DNA from: Pseudomonadales bacterium
GTDB taxonomy: Bacteria; Pseudomonadota; Gammaproteobacteria; Pseudomonadales; Azotimanducaceae
Assembly (NCBI GenBank): GCA_022827905.1
Contig: JAJEIQ010000039.1
Span: 42,669 to 106,668 of the forward strand
DNA length: 64,000 nucleotides
Direction of reading: 5' to 3'
The position numbers and the translations under genes are program-made. Each line of letters begins with the position of its first letter. The first letter of the stretch is position 1. The notes below the pieces were generated by a model. The model ran no database searches and was not told where the DNA came from. It saw only the letters and a program-made list of their open reading frames with translations. Positions 27,084 to 35,134 of this stretch are shown in pieces.

Positions 27084-27611
27084 ATGGTTGACTTCCACGA
27101 TCCCCGCGCCGAAGTGGGCGTCAAGCGGGAGCCTTATGGGCTGGCCGTTGACCTCAAGCGCATGAACGATCCTTGCGTGGCCTTCCTGGCCAACGGCTTC
27201 CCGGATTCGGAACGATTTCTGGAAAAAATCGCGGACGCCATGGCACGCTTGACGCCCCAGCTCAGCGTGCGCATGTTCAACAAGGGCGACGCGTCGTCGC
27301 CCGCTCCGGCGGACATGCTCGATGAAATCCGCGATGGCTGCCACGCTGCGGTCGCCGCCTACGGGCACTGAGGCAGTTGCACCACCGGCACCGTGCGTGA
27401 CGGCATTGCAATCGCCCGGCTGGGCATCCCAGCGGTGGCCTTGGTGACTGAGAAGTTCTGGCCCCAAGGCGACTTCGTGGCCAACTCCCTCGGCATGCCG
27501 GACGCACCGCGGGTGCGCCTGCCGCATCCGGTGGCGGGCACTGGCGAGGCCAATCTCGAACGCGTCGCCGACGCCATCGCGCCGGCCATCATCGAGGCCT
27601 TCATCCATTGA
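27084..27611 (+). CDS. UGSC-family selenoprotein, read through an in-frame TGA as selenocysteine
   Basis: A 175-residue protein when TGA 27369-27371 is decoded as Sec96. Codons after the TGA are GGC AGT TGC, giving Sec-Gly-Ser-Cys, the signature of the UGSC (seleno)protein family. The protein frame is continuous on both sides. Before it stands CHAAVAAYGH, and after it TTGTVRDGIAIARLGIPA and VALVTEKFWPQGDFVANSLG, then VRLPHPVAG, all family-like. A SECIS-like hairpin begins within the next codons. ATG 27084 has a strong ribosome site. The Sec and Cys form a probable redox pair, and the reaction is unknown. A gene-by-gene annotation would split this into a false 95-residue ORF and a false 72-residue ORF (from 27393). 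The partner gene follows immediately. Confidence 0.92.
27369..27371 (+). other. TGA selenocysteine codon
   Basis: In-frame TGA recoded as Sec at residue 96 of the UGSC protein, inferred from the following Gly-Ser-Cys codons, the intact frame on both sides and the hairpin at 27376-27412. Confidence 0.9.
27376..27412 (+). promoter_or_regulatory. Bacterial SECIS-like hairpin
   Basis: RNA hairpin starting four bases after the TGA. The lower stem is 27376-27381 with 27407-27412 (six pairs including one G-U). A 3x3 internal loop follows, then 27385-27387 with 27401-27403, one G-A mismatch, and 27389-27391 with 27397-27399. The apical pentaloop CGUGC is at 27392-27396. Twenty bases separate the TGA from the loop, and the loop has G at its second position followed by U. 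Both agree with known bacterial SECIS geometry, where SelB binds and delivers Sec-tRNA. Folded by eye only. Confidence 0.8.
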
Positions 27612-27616
27612 CGGGC

Positions 27617-28693
27617 ATGCTGTCAGCCGCCACTGAGGCGGCGGCGCTTGAACGGCTGCACGAACTCAAGTGCACCGACGGCCTGCCCGTGGTGGTGCCG
27701 ACCGAGGCGCGGGTGGCGCGCATGGCTCTTGCCAGTGGCTTGGACCGGGACTTGGCGCTCGGTGACATGGGACCGGGCAAGGGCATCGCGACGGTGGAGA
27801 AGGTCGCCGTCGCCGCCGTCATGGCCGGCTGCCTGCCGGACTACATGCCGTTGGTCATCGCCTCGGTCAAGGCGGTGCTCGATCCGCGCTTCGATCTCAC
27901 CGAGATGCAGGCCACCACCCATTGCACCGCGCCCCTGATCCTGGTCAACGGCCCGGCACGGCACGGCAACGGACCCATCGCCTGCGGCTTCGGCGCCATG
28001 GGGCCCGGCCACCGGGCCAACGCCAGCATCGGACGCGCCCTGCGCCTGGCGATGATCAACATCGGCGGCGGCCGTCCCGGCGAATCCGACATGGCACTTT
28101 TGGGGCATCCCGGCAAGTTCACCTACTGCCTAGGGGAGGATGAGGAAGCGAGCCCCCTCCCGCCCCTGCACGTCGATCTCGGCTTTGCCCCGGAGGACAG
28201 CACGGTGACCGTCATCGGCGCCGAAGCGCCCCACTCGGTGCTGTTCAGCGGCGACGGCGACGACCCCGAGAGCGCCGACCGGCTGCTGGAATGCCTGGCC
28301 ATCGGGCTGGCCAACATCGTCACCAACAACGCGGTGTTGACCGGTGGCGCGGCGATGGTGCTGCTTAATCCCGAGCACGCCGCGGTGCTGGCGGATGCCG
28401 GCCTCAAACGGCGCCGCATCGCCGAACGCCTGCACGGCCTGTGCGCCCATTCGCCGGACGATCTAGCCCGCTACGCCGCAGCCTTCGCACCCCGGAGGGA
28501 GCAGTCCGCCGCCAGTGCGAGAAGCTGCTTCGCCAGCCCGGACGACATCCTGATTGCGGTGGCGGGCGGCACCGGCCTCTATTCCATGGTCATGCCCACC
28601 TGGTGCGGCGGCCCGCACCGCAACCGGGCCATCACCGTCGCCGTGGAGACCGACCAGTTTTGCGAAGTTCCATCCGCAGACCCCGAAGGGTGA
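27617..28693 (+). CDS. Probable partner of the UGSC selenoprotein, function unknown
   Basis: 358 residues. The N-terminal part has CTDGLPVVVPTEARVARMAL, then TVEKVAVAAVMAGCLPDYMPLVIASVKAV, QATTHCTAPLILVNGPARHGNG and GRALRLAMINIGGGRPGESDMALLG. The C-terminal part reads DDILIAVAGGTGLYSMVMP with WCGGPHRNRA. From memory this is a widespread uncharacterised family found beside or fused to UGSC proteins. No cofactor site was recognised. Conserved Cys in TTHC and the C-terminal WCGG might work with the Sec-Cys pair. ATG 27617 is used, and a TTG at 27608 overlapping the selenoprotein stop is possible. Confidence 0.75.
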   Translation: MLSAATEAAALERLHELKCTDGLPVVVPTEARVARMALASGLDRDLALGDMGPGKGIATVEKVAVAAVMAGCLPDYMPLVIASVKAVLDPRFDLTEMQATTHCTAPLILVNGPARHGNGPIACGFGAMGPGHRANASIGRALRLAMINIGGGRPGESDMALLGHPGKFTYCLGEDEEASPLPPLHVDLGFAPEDSTVTVIGAEAPHSVLFSGDGDDPESADRLLECLAIGLANIVTNNAVLTGGAAMVLLNPEHAAVLADAGLKRRRIAERLHGLCAHSPDDLARYAAAFAPRREQSAASARSCFASPDDILIAVAGGTGLYSMVMPTWCGGPHRNRAITVAVETDQFCEVPSADPEG

Positions 28694-28697
28694 TGCC

Positions 28698-30020
28698 ATG
28701 AGCAGCGCGTACGAAGGCCTCCGCGAAAAAGCCGAAGGCATCCGGGCCTCCCGGCGGCAGAGCCGCCGCCGCCAACGCGTACCCGTGGATCTAAGTCTTG
28801 ATCCCAAGGACATTCCGCTCGACGAGCTCAACGTCGCCAACCCGGAGCTGTTCAAGCACGACGCCATCGCACCCTACTTCGCCCGCCTGCGCGCGGAGGC
28901 GCCAGTGCACTACTGCCGGGACAGCCAGTACGGCCCCTACTGGTCCATCACCCGCTACCGCGACATCGTCGCCATCGAGAAGGCCCACGGCATCTTCTCA
29001 TCGGAATACGGCTTCGGCGGCGTCACCATCCAGGGCACCCCCCAGGCGGCGTCGGAAACCCCGATGTTCATCGAGATGGATCCCCCGAAGCATGACGCGC
29101 AGCGCAAGGCCGTGGCGCCGCGCTTCACCCAGCGCAGCCTCATGGAGCTCGAAGCCCTGATCCGCAAGCGGGCGGCGGACATCCTCGACGGCCTGCCCCG
29201 CAACGAGACCTTCGATTGGGTGCGCCACGTCTCGGTGGAGTTGACTGGACGCATGCTCGCGAGCCTCTTCGGCTTGCCCCAGGAAGAGCGCCACCGGTTG
29301 ATCCGCTGGTCCAACATCTTCAGCAACGGCGACAATCCCGAGCTCGTGGCGTCCACTGGTGACTACTACGAGGCGCTCGCCGAATGCGGCGACTACTTCC
29401 ATTCGGTTTGGGCCGACCGCAAGCAGCGGCCACCCAGCGGGGACCTGATCTCAATGCTGGCCCATGGCGGCCAAACGGCGGCCATGGGACCCAAGGAACT
29501 GCTCGGCAACGTGGTGCTGCTGCTGGTCGGCGGCAACGACACCACCCGCAACTCCATCAGCGGCGGCGTGCTGGCACTGAATGAAAGTCCCGCCGAGCAC
29601 GCCAAGTTGCGGCGCGACCCCGGCCTGATCCCCAAGATGGTGCCGGAGATCATTCGCTGGCAGACGCCGCTGACCAACATGCGGCGCACCGCGATCCGGG
29701 ACGTGGTGTTCGGCGGACAGACCATCCGCGCCATGGACACGGTCATCCTTTGGTACATTTCCGGCAATCGTGACGAGGCGGCCATCGACCGGGCGGACGA
29801 ATTCATCATCGACCGGCCGCGGCCCCGGGAGCACCTGTCCTTCGGCTTCGGCATCCATCGCTGCCTCGGCAACCGGCTGGCCGAAATGCAGTTGCGGGTG
29901 CTCTGGGAGGAGATCATGCGGCGCTGCCCGAACATCGAAGTGACAGGGCCGCCGGAACGGGCCAACTCGGTGCTGTTTCGAGCCATCAACCGGCTGCCGG
30001 TGCGCATCAACGAGGCCTGA
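28698..30020 (+). CDS. Cytochrome P450, CYP153-like
   Basis: 440-residue soluble P450. The I-helix oxygen-activation motif is VGGNDTTRNSISGGVLALN, the ExxR motif is in PEIIRWQTPLTNMRRTA, and the heme thiolate is in FGFGIHRCLGNRLAEMQLR. WYISGNRDEAAIDRADEFIIDR is also present. Together these resemble the CYP153 group, which hydroxylates terminal carbons of alkanes and fatty acids. It is four bases after the UGSC partner gene. No ferredoxin or ferredoxin reductase gene, which CYP153 normally needs, lies nearby. The substrate is inferred only. Confidence 0.9.
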   Translation: MSSAYEGLREKAEGIRASRRQSRRRQRVPVDLSLDPKDIPLDELNVANPELFKHDAIAPYFARLRAEAPVHYCRDSQYGPYWSITRYRDIVAIEKAHGIFSSEYGFGGVTIQGTPQAASETPMFIEMDPPKHDAQRKAVAPRFTQRSLMELEALIRKRAADILDGLPRNETFDWVRHVSVELTGRMLASLFGLPQEERHRLIRWSNIFSNGDNPELVASTGDYYEALAECGDYFHSVWADRKQRPPSGDLISMLAHGGQTAAMGPKELLGNVVLLLVGGNDTTRNSISGGVLALNESPAEHAKLRRDPGLIPKMVPEIIRWQTPLTNMRRTAIRDVVFGGQTIRAMDTVILWYISGNRDEAAIDRADEFIIDRPRPREHLSFGFGIHRCLGNRLAEMQLRVLWEEIMRRCPNIEVTGPPERANSVLFRAINRLPVRINEA

Positions 30021-31213
30021 TGGACATCGGGAACTTCGATCTCGCTGACCCGCCGTTCGAGTTCACCGACGACCCCTTCCCCTGGTACGCCGCCTTGCAG
30101 GCGCACTCCCCGGTTCACGGCTTGAGCGACGGCTCCTGGCTGCTTTCCCGGCATGCGGACTGCGCCGCCGTGTACCGCGACGCCCGGTTCAGTTCCGACA
30201 AGACCGAGCTGTTCCGACCCAAGTTCGGCGACTCGCCGCTCTATGAACACCACACCACCAGCTTGGTGTTCAACGATCCGCCCTACCACACCCGGGTGCG
30301 GCGAACCATCGCCGAAGCCTTGAAGCCGAAGAACATCCAGCCCGTGGCGCGGCGCTTGGAAGCCTTCGTGGCCGAACGCTTGGCTGAACTGCGCGACCGG
30401 CGCGAGTGCGACCTGATCGAGCGCTTCGCCGCCGCCGTGCCGGTGGAGATCATCTGCACCCTGCTCTCGGTGCCCGCATCGGATCGCGGCCCCTTGCGGC
30501 GCTGGTCCTTGGCCATTCTCGGCGCCTTGGAGCCGTCCATCGACGCCGCCGCGCAATGCCGCGGCAACGCTGCCGTGCGGGAGTTCCTAGCCTACCTAGG
30601 TGACCTCATCCGCCATCGCCGCCAGCACCCGCACCGGGACCACGCGGGCGTGCTGCAATCACTGATTGACCAGACGCGGGACGGCGAGCTCTCGGAGCTT
30701 GAGTTGCTGCACAACTGCATCTTCCTGCTGAACGCCGGGCACGAGACCACCACCAACCTGATCGGCAACGGCATCCACATGCTCATCGCCCACCCGGACA
30801 GCGCCCGCCAACTGCGGCGGGAGCCCGGCTTGATCCGTTCCGCGGTGGAGGAGGCGCTGCGCTACCAAAGCCCCAACCAACTCGGCAACCGGGTGGCCGC
30901 GGCACCGGTCGAAGTGGCGGGACATCGCTTCCAATCCGGCGACCAAGTCACGCTCGGCATTGGCGCCGCCAATCGGGACGGGCGGGAATTCCCCAACCCG
31001 CACCGCTTCGCCATCGACCGCTCCCCCAACCGGCATCTCGCCTTCGCTGCCGGGGCCCATACCTGTGCCGGCAATTCCCTGGCCCGCCTTGAAGGGCGCA
31101 TCGCCATCGGTGGTTTCATCAAGGCCTTCGAGGGCGCTGAGTTGGCAGAGGCGCCCCGATATCAGCCACGGCTGCGCTTTCGCGGCCTGGAATCCCTGCG
31201 GGTGCGGCTATGA
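30020..31213 (+). CDS. Cytochrome P450
   Basis: 397-residue class I bacterial P450 of a different subfamily from its neighbour. The I-helix motif is [16 protein letters not shown], ExxR is in [10 protein letters not shown], and the heme Cys is in [39 protein letters not shown] is the usual C-helix region. Its ATG shares one base with the stop of the preceding P450 (TGATG), so both P450s are probably co-translated. Substrate unknown. Confidence 0.93.
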   Translation: MDIGNFDLADPPFEFTDDPFPWYAALQAHSPVHGLSDGSWLLSRHADCAAVYRDARFSSDKTELFRPKFGDSPLYEHHTTSLVFNDPPYHTRVRRTIAEALKPKNIQPVARRLEAFVAERLAELRDRRECDLIERFAAAVPVEIICTLLSVPASDRGPLRRWSLAILGALEPSIDAAAQCRGNAAVREFLAYLGDLIRHRRQHPHRDHAGVLQSLIDQTRDGELSELELLHNCIFLLNAGHETTTNLIGNGIHMLIAHPDSARQLRREPGLIRSAVEEALRYQSPNQLGNRVAAAPVEVAGHRFQSGDQVTLGIGAANRDGREFPNPHRFAIDRSPNRHLAFAAGAHTCAGNSLARLEGRIAIGGFIKAFEGAELAEAPRYQPRLRFRGLESLRVRL

Positions 31214-32499
31214 CTCGGCCAACCCTGCGCGGCTTCGGCAACGAGCACGAGAGCGAGGCGCTTCCCGGCGCCCTCCCGGAAGGCCGCTTCAGCCCGCAAC
31301 GCCCGCCTTTCGGGCTGTACGCCGAGCAGCTCAGCAGCACCGCCTTCACGGCCCCGCGGGCGAAAAACCGGCGCACTTGGTTCTACCGCATCCGGCCCTC
31401 GGTGCGGCAGGGGCCATTCAAAGCCATCGACAACGGCGCCTGGGCCACCGCGCCCCTGGACGGCCAGCCGACGCCGCCGGAGCCGATGCGCTGGAACCCC
31501 CCGCAGTTGCCGGAGGAGCCGACTGACTTCGTGGACGGCTTGACCACCTACGCAGCGACCGGCAACGGCGCAGCCCAATTCGGCTGCGCCATTCATCTCT
31601 ACGCGGCCAATCGGTCCATGAACCGGCGCTACCTGAACATCGCCGATGGTGAAGCCTTGATCGTGCCTCAACTCGGCGCGTTGACGCTGCGCACGGAATG
31701 CGGCGTGCTCGACGTCACGCCTGGTGAGATTGCCATCATCCCAAGGGGCTTGAAGTTCGCTATCGATGTGCCCGGCGACGCGGTGCGCGGGTACGTCTGC
31801 GAGAATTACGGTGCGCCGCTGGAGCTGCCGGAGCGGGGGCCGGTGGGGGCCAACGGCTTCGCCAATGAACGGGACTTCCACTATCCCACCGCCGCCTTTG
31901 AGGACCTCGACGGCGAGTTCGAGCTCATCCTCAAGTTCGCCGGCCAGTTGCATAGCGCCACCTTGCACCACTCCCCCTTGGACGTAGTGGCCTGGACCGG
32001 CAACTCGGTACCCTGCCAATACGACCTTGCCCGCTTCAACGCCATGGGCTCCGTGACCTACGACCACCCGGACCCCAGCATCAACACCGTGTTGACCTCG
32101 CCTTCGAACACACCCGGGGTGGCCAACCTGGACTTCGTCGTGTTCCCGCCGCGCTGGAGCGTCGCCGAAGACACCTTCCGCCCGCCCTGGTTCCACCGCA
32201 ATGTGATGAGCGAGTTCATGGGACTGATCAGCGGCACCTACGATGCCAAGGCCGAGGGCTTTGTTCCGGGCGGCGCGAGCCTGCACAACGCCATGGTGCC
32301 CCACGGCCCCGACGCCGCCACCGTAGCGGCAGCCGAGGCGGCCGATTTGGCGCCGCAACGTTTGGATGGCGGCTTGGCGTTCATGTTTGAGTCGCGCACC
32401 CTGCTGACACCCACCGCCCACGCTTGGTCCACGCCGAGCCGCCAGCGCGACTACGCGGATTGCTGGCAAGGGCTTGCAAAGCGGTTCAGTCCGCCGTAA
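31210..32499 (+). CDS. hmgA: Homogentisate 1,2-dioxygenase
   Basis: 429-residue non-heme iron dioxygenase that opens the ring of homogentisate in tyrosine breakdown. Diagnostic segments are [49 protein letters not shown], and [28 protein letters not shown] with iron-ligand histidines and [17 protein letters not shown] overlap with the second P450 makes it the last gene of the selenoprotein-P450 run. Maleylacetoacetate isomerase and fumarylacetoacetase genes are not in the window. Confidence 0.96.
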   Translation: MTRPTLRGFGNEHESEALPGALPEGRFSPQRPPFGLYAEQLSSTAFTAPRAKNRRTWFYRIRPSVRQGPFKAIDNGAWATAPLDGQPTPPEPMRWNPPQLPEEPTDFVDGLTTYAATGNGAAQFGCAIHLYAANRSMNRRYLNIADGEALIVPQLGALTLRTECGVLDVTPGEIAIIPRGLKFAIDVPGDAVRGYVCENYGAPLELPERGPVGANGFANERDFHYPTAAFEDLDGEFELILKFAGQLHSATLHHSPLDVVAWTGNSVPCQYDLARFNAMGSVTYDHPDPSINTVLTSPSNTPGVANLDFVVFPPRWSVAEDTFRPPWFHRNVMSEFMGLISGTYDAKAEGFVPGGASLHNAMVPHGPDAATVAAAEAADLAPQRLDGGLAFMFESRTLLTPTAHAWSTPSRQRDYADCWQGLAKRFSPP

Positions 32500-32512
32500 A
32501 CAGGTGTTTTTT

Positions 32513-32584
32513 CCGGAGCGAGGGCATCTTGCCCTCGAACTGAACCGAAGTATCGCATCGAGGGCGGGACGCCCTCGCTCCGGG
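32513..32584. repeat. Palindromic repeat, family A (two units, full-length element)
   Basis: Units at 32519-32537 (CGAGGGC-ATCTT-GCCCTCG) and 32559-32577 (CGAGGGC-GGGAC-GCCCTCG) are bounded by CCGGAG on the left and CTCCGG on the right. The whole element is thus a pair of hairpins inside a larger inverted repeat. It separates hmgA from the next gene. Confidence 0.9.
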
Positions 32585-32617
32585 GAGTCCCGCTTGACGG
32601 TAACTAAGGAACCCACC

Positions 32618-33757
32618 ATGATGAACTCAAAAGTCTGCGAGATGCTCGGCATCGAATTCCCGCTATTCGCCTTCAGCCATTGCCGCGACGTGGTGGCGGA
32701 GGTCAGCAAGGCTGGCGGCTTCGGCGTGCTCGGCGGCGCCGGCCATACGCCGGAGAGCCTGGACATCGAACTTAACTGGATCGACGAGCAGGTCAACGGG
32801 GCACCCTACGGGGTCGATATCATCGTGCCCACCAGCATGGACGCCAAGGAGGGCGGCCTGACGCCCGAGGAGGTCGAGGCCCGCATTCCCCCGGAGCACA
32901 AGGCCTACGTCGAAGGCATTTTGGCGAGCAACGGCATCGACTCCGGCGGCCTCTGGCAGCGCAGCCCCGGTGAATCCTTCGGCGACAGCATGCGCGAAGA
33001 GGGCGCGGCGCTCGTCATGGATGCCGCCTTCGAGCATCCCATCAAGCTCATCGTCAACGCCCTCGGGGTGCCGCCGCCCGCCATGATGGAACGAGCGCGG
33101 GCCGCGGGCGTGCCGGTGGGGGCCCTGACCGGCGCTCGGGAACACGCCATCAAGCACGCCGAAGCGGGGGTGGACATCCTGGTGGTGGCCGGCACCGAAG
33201 CGGGCGGGCATTGCGGGGAGGTCTCCACCTTGGTGCTGGTGCCGGAGGTGGTGGATGCGGTCAAGCCCTACGGCGACATCCCAGTGTTGGCCGCCGGGGG
33301 CATCGTCACCGGGCGGCAGATGGCAGCCTGCATGGCGATGGGCGCGGCGGGGGCCTGGACCGGCTCCGTGTGGCTGACCACAGCGGAAGCCGAGACCACC
33401 CCCTCGGTGAAGGAGAAGATGCTGGCCGCCAACTCCCGGCAAACCGTGCGCTCGCGCAGCCGCACCGGCAAATACACGCGCCAGTTGCGCTCGGCCTGGA
33501 CCGACGCTTGGCAGGACGAAAACGCCCCCGACCCCTTGCCGATGCCGCTGCAAAGCCTGGTTAGCGAGCCGGCGCTCAGAATGATCGACAAACTCGCCGA
33601 AGGCGGCGACCCGGCAGCCAAGCGGCTCGCCACCTACTGGGTGGGACAGGGCGTGGGGCTGATGAACAACCCCTCCTCCGTGCGCAACGTGGTCTTCGAG
33701 TTCATGGAGGACTTCGCCCAAGCCGCCGAGCGGCTGGGCGGGATGCTTGACGCCTAG
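32618..33757 (+). CDS. Nitronate monooxygenase/NPD-like FMN oxidoreductase
   Basis: 379-residue TIM-barrel flavoprotein related to 2-nitropropane dioxygenase and enoyl reductase FabK. The N-terminus has MLGIEFPLFAFSHCRDVVAEVSKAGGFGVLGG, and the flavin phosphate sites are VDILVVAGTEAGGHCGEV and VLAAGGIVTGRQMAACMAMGAAGAWTGSVWL. The large insertion with QRSPGESFGDSM is unlike the short classical enzymes. ATG 32618 has AAGGA seven bases upstream. It converges on the next gene with a four-base overlap. Confidence 0.82.
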   Translation: MMNSKVCEMLGIEFPLFAFSHCRDVVAEVSKAGGFGVLGGAGHTPESLDIELNWIDEQVNGAPYGVDIIVPTSMDAKEGGLTPEEVEARIPPEHKAYVEGILASNGIDSGGLWQRSPGESFGDSMREEGAALVMDAAFEHPIKLIVNALGVPPPAMMERARAAGVPVGALTGAREHAIKHAEAGVDILVVAGTEAGGHCGEVSTLVLVPEVVDAVKPYGDIPVLAAGGIVTGRQMAACMAMGAAGAWTGSVWLTTAEAETTPSVKEKMLAANSRQTVRSRSRTGKYTRQLRSAWTDAWQDENAPDPLPMPLQSLVSEPALRMIDKLAEGGDPAAKRLATYWVGQGVGLMNNPSSVRNVVFEFMEDFAQAAERLGGMLDA

Positions 33758-34164
33758 CGAATGACGCCGTAAACCCGTGTCGGCCTGATGCGCAGAATGA
33801 CGCGCTGCTGCTCGGCGAGCCAGCCGGGCAGGTCTTCGGGCTCCTCGTAGCCGGTGCCTTCGATGGCGTTGAACACCAGCCGGGTGGTGCGCACCAAGTC
33901 CGTGCGCTCGATGTCGCAACGGCCCTCGACGGCAACGAAGTTGAACGGTTCCTGATTGCTGAACGCACAGAGGTTGACGCGCTCGTCGCGGGCGATGGAG
34001 TCGTGCCTGAAGGTGGTCTGCGGGGTGCTGACCACCAACTCGTCGCCGTCCAGCGCATAGGCGACTACGGCGCTCACCGGCGAGCCGCTGGCCCGCAACG
34101 TGGTCAGCACCGCCCAGCGATGGCGGCGCAGAAAGTCATCCCAGGTGCGTTGCGCTGAAATCAT
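33754..34164 (-). CDS. PNPOx-like FMN/F420 split-barrel protein
   Basis: 136 residues with the small split-barrel pattern: WDDFLRRHRWAVLTTLRASGSPVSAVVAYALDGDELVVSTP, split over beta strands, then NLCAFSNQEPFNFVAVEGRCDIER and a C-terminal strand ILRIRPTRVYGVIR. This resembles PPOX-class, F420-type proteins. The cofactor and substrate are not known. It lies 16 bases after the aminotransferase stop on the same strand. Confidence 0.75.
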   Translation of the reverse strand: MISAQRTWDDFLRRHRWAVLTTLRASGSPVSAVVAYALDGDELVVSTPQTTFRHDSIARDERVNLCAFSNQEPFNFVAVEGRCDIERTDLVRTTRLVFNAIEGTGYEEPEDLPGWLAEQQRVILRIRPTRVYGVIR

Positions 34165-34180
34165 AGGTTGCCCTCCCGCA

Positions 34181-35134
34181 TCAAGCGCTTGGTGCGCACA
34201 GAGTGAGCCAGTGGGCGAATTCCGGGTCGTGCCCGCTGGCTATCGCGGCGAACCGGTCCCGCAGCCGGACGGTCAATGGCCCGGGTTGGCCGTCGCCAAT
34301 GGTGGTTTCGTCAATCTGCGCGACGGGCGCTACCGCCCTTGAGGTGGAGCAGATGAACACCTCGTCAGCGGCCAGCAGTTCTGCGACGCTGAGTTCCCGC
34401 TTCTCCCACGGCAGCCCCATGGCGTCAGCTAATTCCAGAATGCTGGCCCGGGTGATGCCGAGCAGCACCCGCTCATCGCCGGGGGTGACCAAGGTCCCGT
34501 CGAATACGGCGAAGAGGTTGGCGGTCGGCGCTTCGGCCACGGCGCCCGACTCGTCAAGCAGCAGGATCTCGTCAAAGCCCTCGCGCCGCGCCCGCCACTT
34601 GGCGAAAGCGGGCGCACTGTAGTTGGCCGCCATCTTCGCTTGCGGCGGCACGATGTCCTTGCGCCGGTTGCGGATGCGGCGTTCGATCTTCAGCGTTAGC
34701 GTAGGCGGCAGCGCCAGCGGCGTGCGCACTTCGCCCGGATGGTGGGCGATGATGTCCGTCTGGTTGTCGTAGGCGGCGATGAACACGGCCACATGGGGGT
34801 CCTGGGGCACCAGTTCCGCTTCCACCGAAGCGATCAGGGCGCTGATCTTGAGCGAGGTGGCGCCCGGATTGCGCCGCACCGTCTCGATGCAGGCATCGAT
34901 CAGTTCCGCTTCGGAGCGGCTGAGCGGCAGGCCCATGATGCGGCAGGTCTCGAACAGCCGGGCCACATGCTCCGGCAGCTTCAGGATGGCCGGGCCGCCC
35001 GGTGTTTCGTGAACGCTGAGGTAGTCGAACGCCAAGGTGCCCCGCTGCAGGCTCTGGGCGAGAATGTGGACGGTGGCGCCCGCCCAAGCGACGAAGGTGC
35101 CGTCGCGCCATATCACCCGGTCAGCCGTTGCCAC
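34181..35134 (-). CDS. Class IV PLP aminotransferase (branched-chain/D-amino acid type)
   Basis: 317-residue fold-type IV aminotransferase. PLP lysine is in VPPQAKMAANYSAPAFAKWRA, and EILLLDESGAVAEAPTANLFAVFDGTLVTP and LLGITRASILELA are the family's phosphate-binding regions. It has the IlvE-like opening VIWRDGTFVAWAGATVHILAQSLQRG. The GTG at 35134 is the start because AAGGAGG precedes it by about nine bases. The longer open frame is a shadow. It overlaps the upstream deaminase gene by 14 bases. Confidence 0.87.
   Translation of the reverse strand: MATADRVIWRDGTFVAWAGATVHILAQSLQRGTLAFDYLSVHETPGGPAILKLPEHVARLFETCRIMGLPLSRSEAELIDACIETVRRNPGATSLKISALIASVEAELVPQDPHVAVFIAAYDNQTDIIAHHPGEVRTPLALPPTLTLKIERRIRNRRKDIVPPQAKMAANYSAPAFAKWRARREGFDEILLLDESGAVAEAPTANLFAVFDGTLVTPGDERVLLGITRASILELADAMGLPWEKRELSVAELLAADEVFICSTSRAVAPVAQIDETTIGDGQPGPLTVRLRDRFAAIASGHDPEFAHWLTLCAPSA

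Noticed and set aside
27045..27371. A stand-alone 108-residue protein starting at TTG 27045, with a second 72-residue protein from GTG 27393
   Set aside because: Both are in the same frame, separated only by TGA and the codons for Gly-Ser-Cys. Together they form one UGSC protein with a strong ribosome site at ATG 27084.
27084..27611. A pseudogene broken by a nonsense mutation
   Set aside because: The stop is exactly at the family's Sec position, the rest of the frame is intact, and a SECIS-like hairpin follows at the right distance.
31162..32796. 544-residue ORF opposite hmgA
   Set aside because: It is antisense to a complete homogentisate dioxygenase and matches no family.
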